Part shown: one piece after another, positions 26,524-35,208 of the stretch
Layout: each line of letters begins with the position of its first letter
Position numbering within the stretch: the first letter of the stretch is position 1
Origin: Synechococcus sp. ATX 2A4
GTDB taxonomy: Bacteria; Cyanobacteriota; Cyanobacteriia; PCC-6307; Cyanobiaceae
Length of the DNA stretch: 64,000 nt
Assembly (NCBI RefSeq): GCF_024346375.1
Contig: NZ_JAGQCV010000005.1
Location: 62,001-126,000, forward strand
Reading direction: 5' to 3'
Position numbers and translations under genes: made by a program
Notes under the pieces: model-generated
Seen by the model: the letters and a program-made list of their open reading frames with translations, nothing else
Told to the model about the DNA's origin: nothing
Database searches by the model: none

Positions 26524-29361
26524 ATGGCGATTCAGCTGCGTGAATCCCGGATGCATGTCATCCGCTGGATTCTCACCACCGGCTGGTTGTTGATCATCGC
26601 CTCTCTGTTCTACGACCCCTGGAGCGCCGCGCTCACCGAACCAGGCCACCCCTGGAGCCCCTTGCGCCTGCGTGAGGCCTGCGTGCCGGTGCAGGACCGT
26701 TGCCTGGTGGAGCAGCCCTATCCGCTGGGCACCACGCTCTTCTGGGGGGCGGTGGTGCCGTCGGGGATCTTCATCCTGCTGGTGTTCGGCCATGAGCTGT
26801 GGCGGCGCATCTGCCCCCTCTCCTTCCTCTCCCAGATCCCCCGCGCCCTGGGCCTGCAACGCCAGATCGCCAGGGTCAATCCCCGCACCGGCGAGCGCCG
26901 GCTCCAGCTGGCCAAGGTACCCGCCGATTCCTGGCTGGCCCGCCACTATTCCGCGGTGCAGTTCGGCTGGCTGTTTGCGGGCCTTTGCGGCCGCCTGTTC
27001 TTCTTCAACGCCGACCGCCTGGTGCTGGCCGCCTGGCTGCTGGGCACGATCGGGGTGGCGATGGCGGTGGGTTGGTTATACGGCGGCAAGGCCTGGTGCC
27101 AGTACTTCTGCCCGATGGCGCCGGTGCAGAGCGTGTTCTCCGCCCCCTCGGGGCTGCTGGGCAGCAAGGCCCACCTGAGTGCGCAGCCGATCACCCAGTC
27201 GATGTGCCGCACCGCGCTGCCCGATGGCAGCGAGCAGAGCGCCTGCGTGGCCTGCCAGCAGCCCTGCATCGACATCGACGCCGAGCGCATGTACTGGGCC
27301 CGCATCCCCACACCGGCCTTCGCCTTCGAGCGTTATGGCTACGTGGGTCTGGTGCTGGGCTACTTCCTCTATTCCTATCTCTATGCCGGCAACTGGGACT
27401 ATTACTTCTCCGGGATCTGGGTCCGCCAGAGCGACCAGCTCGCCAACCTGTTCAGCCCGGGCCTGTTCCTGTTCGGCCGCGCGATCGCCATTCCCCGTCT
27501 GGTGGCGGTGCCCCTGGTGCTGGGGGTGTTCACCTGGCTGGGGCTGGTAGGGGGGCGCTGGATCGAAGCCTGGGCGCGCCGCCGGGAACGGCGCCTTGCC
27601 GCCCGCACCGGTGCCACACCGCTGCCGCCCGACCAGCTCCGCCACCGCATCTTCGTGGTGGCCACCTTCCTGGTGTTCAACGTCTTCTTCCTGTTCGCGG
27701 GCCGGCCGCTGCTGCTGTTGCTGCCGGCCTGGGTGCAATACCTCTTCGACGGCGTCCTGGTGACCCTCAGCACCCTGTGGCTGGTACAGGCCTGGCGCCG
27801 CAACCCCGAGATCTACAGCCGCGAGAACCTGGCCAGCCGCTTCCGCAAGCAACTGGAGCGGCTCCAGCTCGATGTGGGCCGTTTCCTCGATGGCCGCACC
27901 CTCGGCGACCTCAACGTCCACGAGGTGTACGTGCTGGCGAAGGTGCTGCCGGGCTTCAGCAGCGAGAAGCGCCGCGAGGCCTACAAGGGTGTGGTGCGGG
28001 AGGCGCTCGAGGAGGGCTACGTGAGCGTGGCCACCAGCCTGGAGGTGCTGCAGCAGATGCGCCTTGAGCTCGGCATCTCCGATGAGGAGCACGAGCAACT
28101 GCTCGAAGAGCTGGGAGTGGAGGACCCCACCCTGCTCGATCCCGACAACCGCCGCAGCCTGGAGGATCAGGTGCGGCTCAACGGCTACCGCAAGTCGCTT
28201 GATCGGCTGATGCGGCTGCAGAGCCTGCCCCAGGAACAGGGTGACACCAAGGCGATCCGCTCGCTGCGCCGCCGCTACGGCATCACCGCCGCGGAGGAGG
28301 AGGAGATCCTGGGGGGGCTGTCGCCGCAGGCCGGCGCCGCCCAGAAAGCCGAGGTGCTGCTGCAGCGATTGCCGGAGCTGATCGAAGCCTTCCGCGCCCT
28401 GCAGCAGCCGTCGCTGCCGGAGGCGCCGGTGGTGCGCGCCCTGCTCAGCGGGCACATCCGCCACCGCCAGCAACTGAGTCTGCGGGCGATCCTCTGGGCC
28501 CTGGTCACCCTGCAGCAGGATCCCGCCGTGCCCGCCCTGGTGGCGGATCTGCAGCAGCTCTCGCCGTTGGTGCTGCTGGAGCTGCTGGAGCAGGAGCCGT
28601 GGCAGGAGCGCCTGCCGGCGGAGGTGCTGGCGGCACTCACCCAGCCGGGCCCAGGCGCCAGTTGCTCGCTGGTGGTTCCCCTGCCGGTCACCCTGCACCA
28701 CCTCGACACCCTGCTGCAGGACCGCAATCCGCTGATCCAGGCGTCCGCCCTGTTCCTGATTGCCCGACTGGATGGCCCGAAGGGCCAGTCGCAGGCCGCG
28801 GCGCTGCGCGGCGGCGCGGCCGGCTCGCTGCCGGCCAGCACGGCCGAGCGCCTGCTGGCCCTTGGAGACACCCCACCCAGCCTGGAGGCCTGCCCCGAGC
28901 TTGAAAAGCGGGTGGTCCTGGCCACCAGCGAGGCCTTCCGTGGCCTCCAGCTCGACACCATCAACGCCCTGGCGGAACTCTCGGAGCTGCGCCGTTACAG
29001 CGCCGGCGCCCTGATCACCGAAACCGGCGACACCTGCCGCGAACTGCTGCTGCTGATCGAAGGCGAAGCCCTGGTGCATTACCGCGATGGTGATGGCGAT
29101 CCCAGCGGCGATGGCGCCGGCGCACGGCAGGAGCGCTTCCGGCCGGGCCAGATGCTCGATGAGCTTGAGGTGCTCACCCACAGCACCACCGAGAACACGA
29201 TCGTGGCGGCACAGGACGGCACGCGCCTGCTGGCGGTGCCGGTGGATGGCTTCGATGCCCTGCTCGATCGCGACCAGGACTTCGCCAAGCGCGTGCTCGC
29301 ACTGGAAACGCGTCAGCTGCAGCGCTTCATGGGCACCCTCCCTGCAGCGGTGGCCGGCTGA
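26524..29361 (+). CDS. Large polytopic 4Fe-4S membrane protein with helical repeats and a degenerate cyclic-nucleotide-like domain
   Basis: A 945-residue protein. The first ~440 residues are a multi-helix membrane domain related in pattern to NapH/NosR/CcoG-type ferredoxin-like proteins: GGKAWCQYFCPMAP (C192, C196) and then CRTALPDGSEQSACVACQQP with C228, C241, C244 and C248. These could bind one or two Fe-S clusters and carry electrons at the inner membrane. Residues ~440-830 are charged helical, HEAT-like or coiled sequence. The C-terminus (~830-945) resembles a cyclic-nucleotide-binding beta barrel (ALITETGDTCRELLLLIEGE), but the phosphate-binding cassette reads LDELEVLTHSTTENTI and lacks the ligand Arg. 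Function is unknown; redox sensing or electron transfer is inference. It ends 30 bases from the convergent gltS. Confidence 0.75.
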   Translation: MAIQLRESRMHVIRWILTTGWLLIIASLFYDPWSAALTEPGHPWSPLRLREACVPVQDRCLVEQPYPLGTTLFWGAVVPSGIFILLVFGHELWRRICPLSFLSQIPRALGLQRQIARVNPRTGERRLQLAKVPADSWLARHYSAVQFGWLFAGLCGRLFFFNADRLVLAAWLLGTIGVAMAVGWLYGGKAWCQYFCPMAPVQSVFSAPSGLLGSKAHLSAQPITQSMCRTALPDGSEQSACVACQQPCIDIDAERMYWARIPTPAFAFERYGYVGLVLGYFLYSYLYAGNWDYYFSGIWVRQSDQLANLFSPGLFLFGRAIAIPRLVAVPLVLGVFTWLGLVGGRWIEAWARRRERRLAARTGATPLPPDQLRHRIFVVATFLVFNVFFLFAGRPLLLLLPAWVQYLFDGVLVTLSTLWLVQAWRRNPEIYSRENLASRFRKQLERLQLDVGRFLDGRTLGDLNVHEVYVLAKVLPGFSSEKRREAYKGVVREALEEGYVSVATSLEVLQQMRLELGISDEEHEQLLEELGVEDPTLLDPDNRRSLEDQVRLNGYRKSLDRLMRLQSLPQEQGDTKAIRSLRRRYGITAAEEEEILGGLSPQAGAAQKAEVLLQRLPELIEAFRALQQPSLPEAPVVRALLSGHIRHRQQLSLRAILWALVTLQQDPAVPALVADLQQLSPLVLLELLEQEPWQERLPAEVLAALTQPGPGASCSLVVPLPVTLHHLDTLLQDRNPLIQASALFLIARLDGPKGQSQAAALRGGAAGSLPASTAERLLALGDTPPSLEACPELEKRVVLATSEAFRGLQLDTINALAELSELRRYSAGALITETGDTCRELLLLIEGEALVHYRDGDGDPSGDGAGARQERFRPGQMLDELEVLTHSTTENTIVAAQDGTRLLAVPVDGFDALLDRDQDFAKRVLALETRQLQRFMGTLPAAVAG

Positions 29362-29391
29362 AGCCGAGCACCGGTCACACCCGTGGACGGA

Positions 29392-30582
29392 TCAGCCGAA
29401 CAGATTGAGGAAGCGCTGAATGATCACCGCATTGCTGATGTCCACGAAGAAACCCGACACCAGCGGCACCACGATGAACGCCCGCCGCGCTGCCCCATAC
29501 TTCTGCGCCACCGCCGACATGTTCGCCATCGCCGTGGGTGTGGCCCCGAGCGAAATGCCGCCGAAACCGGCACACATCACGGCCGCTTCGTAATCGCGGC
29601 CCATCACGCGGAACACCACGAACAGGGCGAACAGGAACGACAGCACGAACTGGGCGGTGAGGATGGCGATGATCGGGCCCGCCAGCGCAGCGATGGTCCA
29701 CAGCTGCAGGCTCATCAGCGACATCGTCAGAAAGATGCCCAGGGCGATGTCGGACACGATGGCCAGGGAGCGCGCCGGCGCCAGCTCGCGCACTTTCACC
29801 AACCGCGGCACGGTGTTGGTGAGAAAGATCGCGGCGAACAGGCAGCACACGAACAGGGGCAGATTGCTGCCCAGGGCCTGCAAGCCCTCAAAGAGCAGTT
29901 CACCCAGGCCCAGGCTCATGTTGAGCCAGAAGAGGGTGCGCAGCAGCGTGAAATAGGTCACCCGTTCGAGCGCGCTGCCCTCGGCGGTGGCGTCTTCCAC
30001 CACGCAGGCCGGCGGCTGCAGCTTCTTGCGCTGGATCAGCAGCCGGGCGATCGGCCCGCCCATCAGCGAGGCGAGCACCAGGCCGAAGGTGGCGCAGGCC
30101 ACGCCGATTTCCAGCGCATTGCTGATGCCGTGCGTTTCCGCGAAGCGCGGTGCCCAGGCGATGGCGGTGCCGTGGCCGCCCAGCAGCGACACCGAACCGC
30201 CCAGCACCCCCACCAGCGGATTCAGGCCCAGCACTGTGGCCACGCCGATGCCGGTGAGGTTCTGCAGCAGCATGAACACCACCGTGGTGGCGATCAGGAT
30301 CAGCAGAGGGCGGCCGCCGGAGAGCAGCGTGCGCACATCGGCGTTGAGACCGATCGCCGCAAAGAAATAGAGCAGCAGAAAATCACGGGTGAGCAGGTTG
30401 AAGCCGATCTCAATGCCCGAAACGGCGTGAACCACCGCCAGCAGCACGCATACCAGCAGGCCACTGGTCACCGGTTCGGGAATATTGAACTCCCTCAGAA
30501 ACGCCACCTTCCGGTTCAACCAGCGGCCGATGGCCAGCACCACGATGGCGATGTTGAAGGTGGCGAAGCTCTCGAATTGCAT
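29392..30582 (-). CDS. gltS: Sodium/glutamate symporter
   Basis: A 396-residue membrane protein of the ESS family with about ten helices. It starts MQFESFATFNIAIVVLAIGR and has the duplicated GGxG-type re-entrant segment SVSLLGGHGTAIAWAP, followed by a second half ending CAGFGGISLGATPTAMANM. It would import glutamate with Na+. It is the last gene of a minus-strand run (Anbu, glsA, AI-2E-family, exported protein, gltS); with glutaminase in that run, joint handling of glutamine and glutamate is plausible. Confidence 0.95.
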   Translation of the reverse strand: MQFESFATFNIAIVVLAIGRWLNRKVAFLREFNIPEPVTSGLLVCVLLAVVHAVSGIEIGFNLLTRDFLLLYFFAAIGLNADVRTLLSGGRPLLILIATTVVFMLLQNLTGIGVATVLGLNPLVGVLGGSVSLLGGHGTAIAWAPRFAETHGISNALEIGVACATFGLVLASLMGGPIARLLIQRKKLQPPACVVEDATAEGSALERVTYFTLLRTLFWLNMSLGLGELLFEGLQALGSNLPLFVCCLFAAIFLTNTVPRLVKVRELAPARSLAIVSDIALGIFLTMSLMSLQLWTIAALAGPIIAILTAQFVLSFLFALFVVFRVMGRDYEAAVMCAGFGGISLGATPTAMANMSAVAQKYGAARRAFIVVPLVSGFFVDISNAVIIQRFLNLFG

Positions 30583-30626
30583 GGGGGTGGGGAAGTGGTC
30601 TCGCGAAGCTCAGCTGGGCAGGCGCT

Positions 30627-31085
30627 TCAGTCGCAACCCTGCACGGAGATCCGGTAGCTGAAGCCCACGGCGGCGGGCCTGGTGCTGGAGCCCACCCGGA
30701 AGTTCATCAGGTTGGTGCGCTTCCCCGGCACCGCCGGAAACGGGCCGAACTTCCGCCCGGAACCCGGTTCAAAGGTGGGCGTTTCATTCACCACCTGCAG
30801 GCTGGTGCCATCGGTGAAGCGCATGAAGGCGGCCACCGGGAAGGTGGCCCGCTCGGTGGAGGCTGAGGTGAAGAAGAACTGATAGCTGCGGAAGGGACGA
30901 TCCACGATGAAATCGGTGTTCCAGTTGGTGCTGCCCAGCAGCCGATCCGGACCGATCCGCTTCGCTACCACCGGCTCGCCACTGCCGCCGAGCGGCATCA
31001 GAAAGCGGCAGCGGGCCTCGGCGCTGCTGATGCCGCTGGCGCCAGCCAGCACGGCGGTGAGCACAATCGGCGGGATCAGGCGCAT
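30627..31085 (-). CDS. Hypothetical exported protein
   Basis: A 152-residue protein starting MRLIPPIVLTAVLAGASG with a signal peptide and likely cleavage after SSAEA. The mature part is beta-rich in character (FRSYQFFFTSASTER, FMRFTDGTSLQVVNE), ends VGFSYRISVQGCD and has two Cys, one near each end of the mature chain. I do not recognise a family. It is 44 bases upstream of gltS on the same strand and follows a 269-base gap after the AI-2E-family gene. Confidence 0.65.
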   Translation of the reverse strand: MRLIPPIVLTAVLAGASGISSAEARCRFLMPLGGSGEPVVAKRIGPDRLLGSTNWNTDFIVDRPFRSYQFFFTSASTERATFPVAAFMRFTDGTSLQVVNETPTFEPGSGRKFGPFPAVPGKRTNLMNFRVGSSTRPAAVGFSYRISVQGCD

Positions 31086-31354
31086 CGAAACCATCGGAAC
31101 AGCTCGTATCCAGGCAGCAGCATGGCAGCAGACTGCATCAGTGCGCCCCTCAGCGCCTCAAGCCAGGAACGCCTGAAGCCAGCAGCAAGGGAAGCCAGGC
31201 ACACCCCGAGCCTGGAGGGATGGAAGCGAGCAGCGCCAGAGGCGAGAGGAGCGTGCGCAAGCAGCCCTTTCCGCAGCAACCCTGTACAACAAAGCGGCCC
31301 ACCAAACCTGCGCGCACAAGCTGCCCACCAAACAAGCCCACCCAAGCAGCGCAC
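31086..31354. other. Intergenic stretch with no supported gene
   Basis: This gap between the exported-protein start and the AI-2E-family stop has short open frames rich in Arg, Pro and Ala, with none supported by motif or start context. No tRNA, repeat or strong terminator is apparent. Confidence 0.45.
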
Positions 31355-32359
31355 CTACGCGTCGTCCGCCGGGGTAAGCGCGATGGCTTCCCGCTGCTCG
31401 CGTTCCGTATGGAGCCAGAGGCCAATCATGCCTGCGATCGGGATCGCCAGGAACACGCCCAGCAGGCCCGCGACCCGCTGACCGATGAAGAGGGAGAGAA
31501 ACAGCAGCACCGGATTGAGCTCCATCGCCCGGCCCATCACCCTGGGGTGAACGATGTTGTCCTGAATCTGGCCGAGCAGCAGCGAGGCGATCAACGCCCG
31601 CAGGCCGATGTCCACGCCCTGGGAGGCGAAAACCATCACAGACACCAACACGATGCCGAGGGTGGCGCCGATGCCGGGAATCACATCAAGAACCCCCACG
31701 ATCACCGCCAGGATCAGGCTGTACCTCACACCCAGCAGTGGAAAAACCACGGCCGTTGAGAGGGTCAGAAACACCATCAGCAGCAGCTGCCCGCGAATGA
31801 ATCCCAGCACGCTCTGCAGAAAGGTGAAGGCAAAACGATCCCGGTGCGTTTCCGGAATCATCCGCAGAAATCCATTCCAGAGCTTTTTCCCATCGATCAG
31901 CATGTAGAGGCTGATCACCGCACTGAAAATGCCCGTGAACACCCCGGAGAACACGCTCTGCACCAACCCCAGCCCCGTCAGCAACCCCTCCTGCAGCAAG
32001 GCGGTGATGCGCTCGAACCCATAGGTTTCGAGGTAGTTGTGCAGCGGCGCCAGATCCTGCCGCTTCATGGCGCCTTGCAGATCCAGCAGCAGGCCTTGCC
32101 CTTGGTTCAATACCTGCAGGCCAATGCCGGTGACGAAGCCGACCAGGAGGATCAGGGCGCTGAGCGAAACGATGGCAATCGCCCAACCCCATGGGATGTA
32201 ACGGCTGAGCCAGGTCACCGGCATGTTGAGCAGCGCCGCCACAATCGCGGCAACCGTGAACACCGCAATCGTGCCGGAAAAGTAATTGAAGATCACCACC
32301 GTCACGCCCACACAGGCCACCAGGAGGAGATAGCGCACAAGATTGGTGGTGCTGATCAT
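31355..32359 (-). CDS. AI-2E (PerM/UPF0118) family transporter
   Basis: A 334-residue membrane protein of the AI-2E/PerM family. Two N-terminal helices, a soluble helical region (about 80-150) and five or six C-terminal helices are visible, with characteristic segments GVLDVIPGIGATLGIVLVSV and LGQIQDNIVHPRVMGRAMEL. Family members have been linked to export of autoinducer-like molecules or Na+/H+ exchange; substrate here is unknown. Its ATG overlaps the glsA stop by 4 bases, so they are coupled. Confidence 0.92.
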   Translation of the reverse strand: MISTTNLVRYLLLVACVGVTVVIFNYFSGTIAVFTVAAIVAALLNMPVTWLSRYIPWGWAIAIVSLSALILLVGFVTGIGLQVLNQGQGLLLDLQGAMKRQDLAPLHNYLETYGFERITALLQEGLLTGLGLVQSVFSGVFTGIFSAVISLYMLIDGKKLWNGFLRMIPETHRDRFAFTFLQSVLGFIRGQLLLMVFLTLSTAVVFPLLGVRYSLILAVIVGVLDVIPGIGATLGIVLVSVMVFASQGVDIGLRALIASLLLGQIQDNIVHPRVMGRAMELNPVLLFLSLFIGQRVAGLLGVFLAIPIAGMIGLWLHTEREQREAIALTPADDA

Positions 32360-33342
32360 TGGTGGCTCTCTGGCCTGGAGGCGAACAGGTTCAGGCCGAG
32401 GGTTTCCGAGAGAAAGCGGGCCGTGAGCTGGCCGCGCACGCTGTTGCCGGCTTCATCGAGTGGTGGCGCGTAGGTGGCCAGCCCGCCCTTGCCCGGCGCC
32501 ACCGTGATCATGCCGCCGGCCACGCCGCTCTTGCCGGGCAGGCCGGTGGCGTAGAGCCAGTCGCCGGAGGTTTCGTAGAGCCCGGCGGTGACCATCACCG
32601 CCAGCACGTGCTGACAATGGATGGCATCGATCACCTGCTCCCCCGTGATCGGCTGGCGCCCACCATTGGCCAGCGTGGCCGCCATCACGGCCAGATCGGC
32701 GCTGGTGACCCGCAGCGAGCACTGCCGGGTGTAGAGATCGGTGGCCTCTTCCGGATCCCACCAGAGGCGCTGCTGGGCGCTCAGCAGGCTGGCGATGCCG
32801 GCATTGCGGCGGTTGGTGGCCAGCTCGGAGCTGTACACCTCTTCATCCACCTCCAGCGGCCGCCCGGCGAAGCGGGAGAAGCCCGCCTGAATGAAGGCCC
32901 ACTTCTGCTCTGGCGTGCTGCCCGGCGCCAGGCTGGTGGCGGCGATGGCGCCGGCATTCACCATCGGATTGGAGAGCCCTTCGCTGCTGCGCTCCACCGC
33001 CAGCACGGAATTGAAGGGCAGGCCGGTGCTGTTCACCCCCAGTTTGTCGCGGGCTTCGTCTTCACCGATCGCCTGGCAGATCAGCGCGAACTGAAAGGGC
33101 TTTGAGATGCTCTGGATGCTGAAGGAGGCGCGGGAATCGCCCGCTTCGATCAGCTGCCCGCCGCAGCCCGCCACGCAGATGCCGAACTGCTCGGCATTAG
33201 CGGCGGCCAGGGCGGGGATGTAATCGGCCACCTTGCCATCGCGCACGGGCCCATAGCGCTGATGGGCCTCCAGCACCAGCGCCTCCACCACCTCGGCGGA
33301 AGGCAGATGGCCGGTGGAGATCCACTCGGAAACGGTGTGCAT
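32356..33342 (-). CDS. glsA: Glutaminase
   Basis: A 328-residue beta-lactamase-fold glutaminase that hydrolyses glutamine to glutamate and ammonia. The active-site SxxK tetrad is in FSIQSISKPFQFAL (S78, K81). Other landmarks are DKLGVNSTGLPFNSV, NPMVNAGAIA and a Tyr-containing C-terminal YATGLPGKSGVAGG motif. The start is MHTVSEWISTGHLP. The stop overlaps the AI-2E-family gene by 4 bases; 41 bases separate it from the upstream Anbu gene. Confidence 0.95.
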   Translation of the reverse strand: MHTVSEWISTGHLPSAEVVEALVLEAHQRYGPVRDGKVADYIPALAAANAEQFGICVAGCGGQLIEAGDSRASFSIQSISKPFQFALICQAIGEDEARDKLGVNSTGLPFNSVLAVERSSEGLSNPMVNAGAIAATSLAPGSTPEQKWAFIQAGFSRFAGRPLEVDEEVYSSELATNRRNAGIASLLSAQQRLWWDPEEATDLYTRQCSLRVTSADLAVMAATLANGGRQPITGEQVIDAIHCQHVLAVMVTAGLYETSGDWLYATGLPGKSGVAGGMITVAPGKGGLATYAPPLDEAGNSVRGQLTARFLSETLGLNLFASRPESHQ

Positions 33343-33383
33343 GGGGCGAACGGCAGGCAGGGCAGGGGAAAGAGGCGGGCGCG

Positions 33384-34148
33384 TCAGGCCGGGTCCTGGG
33401 ACTGTTCCCAGGCAAAGCAGGGCAACCGGTGCAGGGCTTCCCGCTGGGCGCTGCTCCAGGTGTCGATCATGGCGGCCAGTTCCGGCGCCTCCGCCTCGAA
33501 GGTGGCGCGGTGGGCCACCGTGTGCTGATTGCGGGGCACGATCGCCAGCTCGAACGGCGGGCCAACAGTGAGGTTGGAGCGGTGGGTGAGCACTTCCGAG
33601 ATCAGGCAGAGCCGGGCGGCATCCTCCAGCGACAGATGGGTGGAGCCCACGTTGTCGAGCGGTGGCTTGCCGTATTTCGATTCACCGATCTGGAGATAGG
33701 GGGTCTGGGGGGTGGCCATCACCGCATTCCCCTGGGGATACACCATGAACAGGCCGTGGGGCTCGCTGCCGATCTGTCCGCCCAGGATGAAGCTGGCTTC
33801 GGCACTGGTGCCCGCCTGCCGCAGGGCGGCGCGGTGTTTCTCCTGCACGGCCACACTCACCGCGCCGATGTAGGTGGCCGCTTCAAACAGGTAATGACAC
33901 GAACGCAGATCCTCGCCAGCGCTGGCGAGGCTGCCGATCTCCTGATCCAGATCCCGTTGGATGTGGTTCACCACCGCCTGGGTGGTGGCGAGATTGCCGG
34001 CGGCCAGCAGCACGAACAGCCGATCGGAGGCCGGCTGGAACACATACATCTTGCTGTAGCTGGAAATGTAATCGACTCCGGCATTCGTGCGGGAATCAGA
34101 CGCAAACACCAACCCTTTTTCCAGCCAGTAACCGATGCAATAGGTCAC
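33384..34148 (-). CDS. Anbu-type (proteasome-related) peptidase
   Basis: A 254-residue Ntn-hydrolase of the Anbu (ancestral beta subunit) family, relatives of HslV and the 20S proteasome. It starts MTYCIGYWLEKGLVFASDSRTNAGVDYIS; after Met removal Thr2 would be the nucleophile, and the DSRTNAGVDY motif is characteristic. A second conserved run is LFVLLAAGNLATTQAVV. It would act as an oligomeric peptidase in the cytoplasm. The companion genes often seen with anbu (ATP-grasp, alpha-E and transglutaminase-type genes) are not next to it here. Confidence 0.88.
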   Translation of the reverse strand: MTYCIGYWLEKGLVFASDSRTNAGVDYISSYSKMYVFQPASDRLFVLLAAGNLATTQAVVNHIQRDLDQEIGSLASAGEDLRSCHYLFEAATYIGAVSVAVQEKHRAALRQAGTSAEASFILGGQIGSEPHGLFMVYPQGNAVMATPQTPYLQIGESKYGKPPLDNVGSTHLSLEDAARLCLISEVLTHRSNLTVGPPFELAIVPRNQHTVAHRATFEAEAPELAAMIDTWSSAQREALHRLPCFAWEQSQDPA

Positions 34149-34330
34149 CTTGAATGGTCTGCAAGAGCATCAAAACCCTAGCGCTGAAGGTGATGGGAGC
34201 CACAGCACATCGCCACTACCACGCAGCTGCGTTCAGCGGCCTTGCCCGCCACCCCATAGCGCTCCGCCCCGCCCAGCCGTGGCGGCTCCGCACCGGCACG
34301 GTCAGGATGGGGGTCCTCCATCTGTGATCA

Positions 34331-34831
34331 ATGACCCAGGCCGGTGCGCGCCGCAGGCCAAGACGTCCCGCCAGGGACAGCACCCCCGGCGCCCGCCCGC
34401 CGGCCCCGCCGCCCCTGCCGGGCTGGACCCTCGCGCTGGTGGCGGGGGTCACCTTTGGGCTCGGCTATGGCGTCACCGGCCGGCTGCTGGATCTGCGCCC
34501 GGATGCTGCGGCCCGCCTCGGCGAGAGCTTCGAGGTGAAGCCCACCCCCGGCACCAGCCTGGAGAGCCTGCGCATGCGCTTCGGCGCCCCCAGCGAGACG
34601 ATCGACGACCTGGGCCTGCTGGAGCAGGAGCAGCGCCGCCGCGAGGAACAGGAGAAGCGGGAGGCCGCGGCGCGGGCCCAGCCGGCGCCCGTCGACCCGA
34701 ACGCCAGCACCCGCGAGGAGCCTGTGCCGGAAGCACCACTGCTGCCGGCCGAGCCCCTGCCCCCTTCCGATTCGGTGATCCTGAACAGTGGGCCTCCGCC
34801 TGCTGGGGATCCCAACGGCACCACGCCCTGA
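34331..34831 (+). CDS. Hypothetical membrane-anchored protein with Pro-rich tail
   Basis: A 166-residue protein with an N-terminal basic/Pro stretch, one likely membrane helix (WTLALVAGVTFGLGYGVTG, about residues 35-53), then a charged helical part (LEQEQRRREEQEKREAAA) and a Pro/Ala/Glu-rich C-terminus. I do not recognise a family. The layout (basic N-tail, single helix, coiled segment) suggests a membrane-anchored scaffold. It is followed 32 bases later by a small coiled-coil protein and the AarF-like kinase on the same strand. Confidence 0.6.
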   Translation: MTQAGARRRPRRPARDSTPGARPPAPPPLPGWTLALVAGVTFGLGYGVTGRLLDLRPDAAARLGESFEVKPTPGTSLESLRMRFGAPSETIDDLGLLEQEQRRREEQEKREAAARAQPAPVDPNASTREEPVPEAPLLPAEPLPPSDSVILNSGPPPAGDPNGTTP

Positions 34832-34863
34832 TCTGCCACAGTTTCGCCAATCAACGGCCCCCC

Positions 34864-35208
34864 ATGAGCGCGCCCCAATCCATTGTTCAGGCCGCCATCA
34901 ACAGGTTGGGTGCCAGGCTCGGCAGCGGTCTGGTGGAAACCGCCGCAGCCCTGGCGGTGCTTGCCCAGGAGGTGCCCGAGCGGCTGCGCCACGAATGGAG
35001 CCTCTTTCTCGAAGAAGTGGAGGCGGAAGCGGAGCGGCTGGAAACCGATCCGGCAGCTGGCGCGGCGCCGCCGCCCGGCGCTGGTGCCAGCACAGTGGAG
35101 GCCGAGACCGTGGCCACCACGGCCGGCTGGGGCACGCCCCAGGACCAGATCGATGCCCTGCGGGCCCAGGTGGCGGGTCTGTCGCGCCGCCTTGAGGACC
35201 GGCCTTGA
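34864..35208 (+). CDS. Small hypothetical protein, helical
   Basis: A 114-residue soluble protein. Residues 1-65 are amphipathic helix (IVQAAINRLGARLG, QEVPERLRHEWSLFLEEVEA), followed by an Ala/Pro/Gly-rich linker and a short C-terminal coiled segment (PQDQIDALRAQVAGLSRRLE). No family recognised. Its stop overlaps the ATG of the AarF-like gene (TGATG), so the two are translationally coupled. A longer upstream open frame (from 34150) is an opposite-frame shadow of the preceding gene. Confidence 0.6.
   Translation: MSAPQSIVQAAINRLGARLGSGLVETAAALAVLAQEVPERLRHEWSLFLEEVEAEAERLETDPAAGAAPPPGAGASTVEAETVATTAGWGTPQDQIDALRAQVAGLSRRLEDRP

Noticed and set aside
27076-29181. 701-codon minus-strand frame opposite the Fe-S membrane protein
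   Set aside because: Antisense shadow with Gln/Leu/His bias; the plus strand carries Cys motifs and membrane helices.
31076-31354. 92-codon minus-strand frame in the gap
   Set aside because: Arg/Leu/Gly-rich without a motif and overlapping the exported-protein start; not supported.
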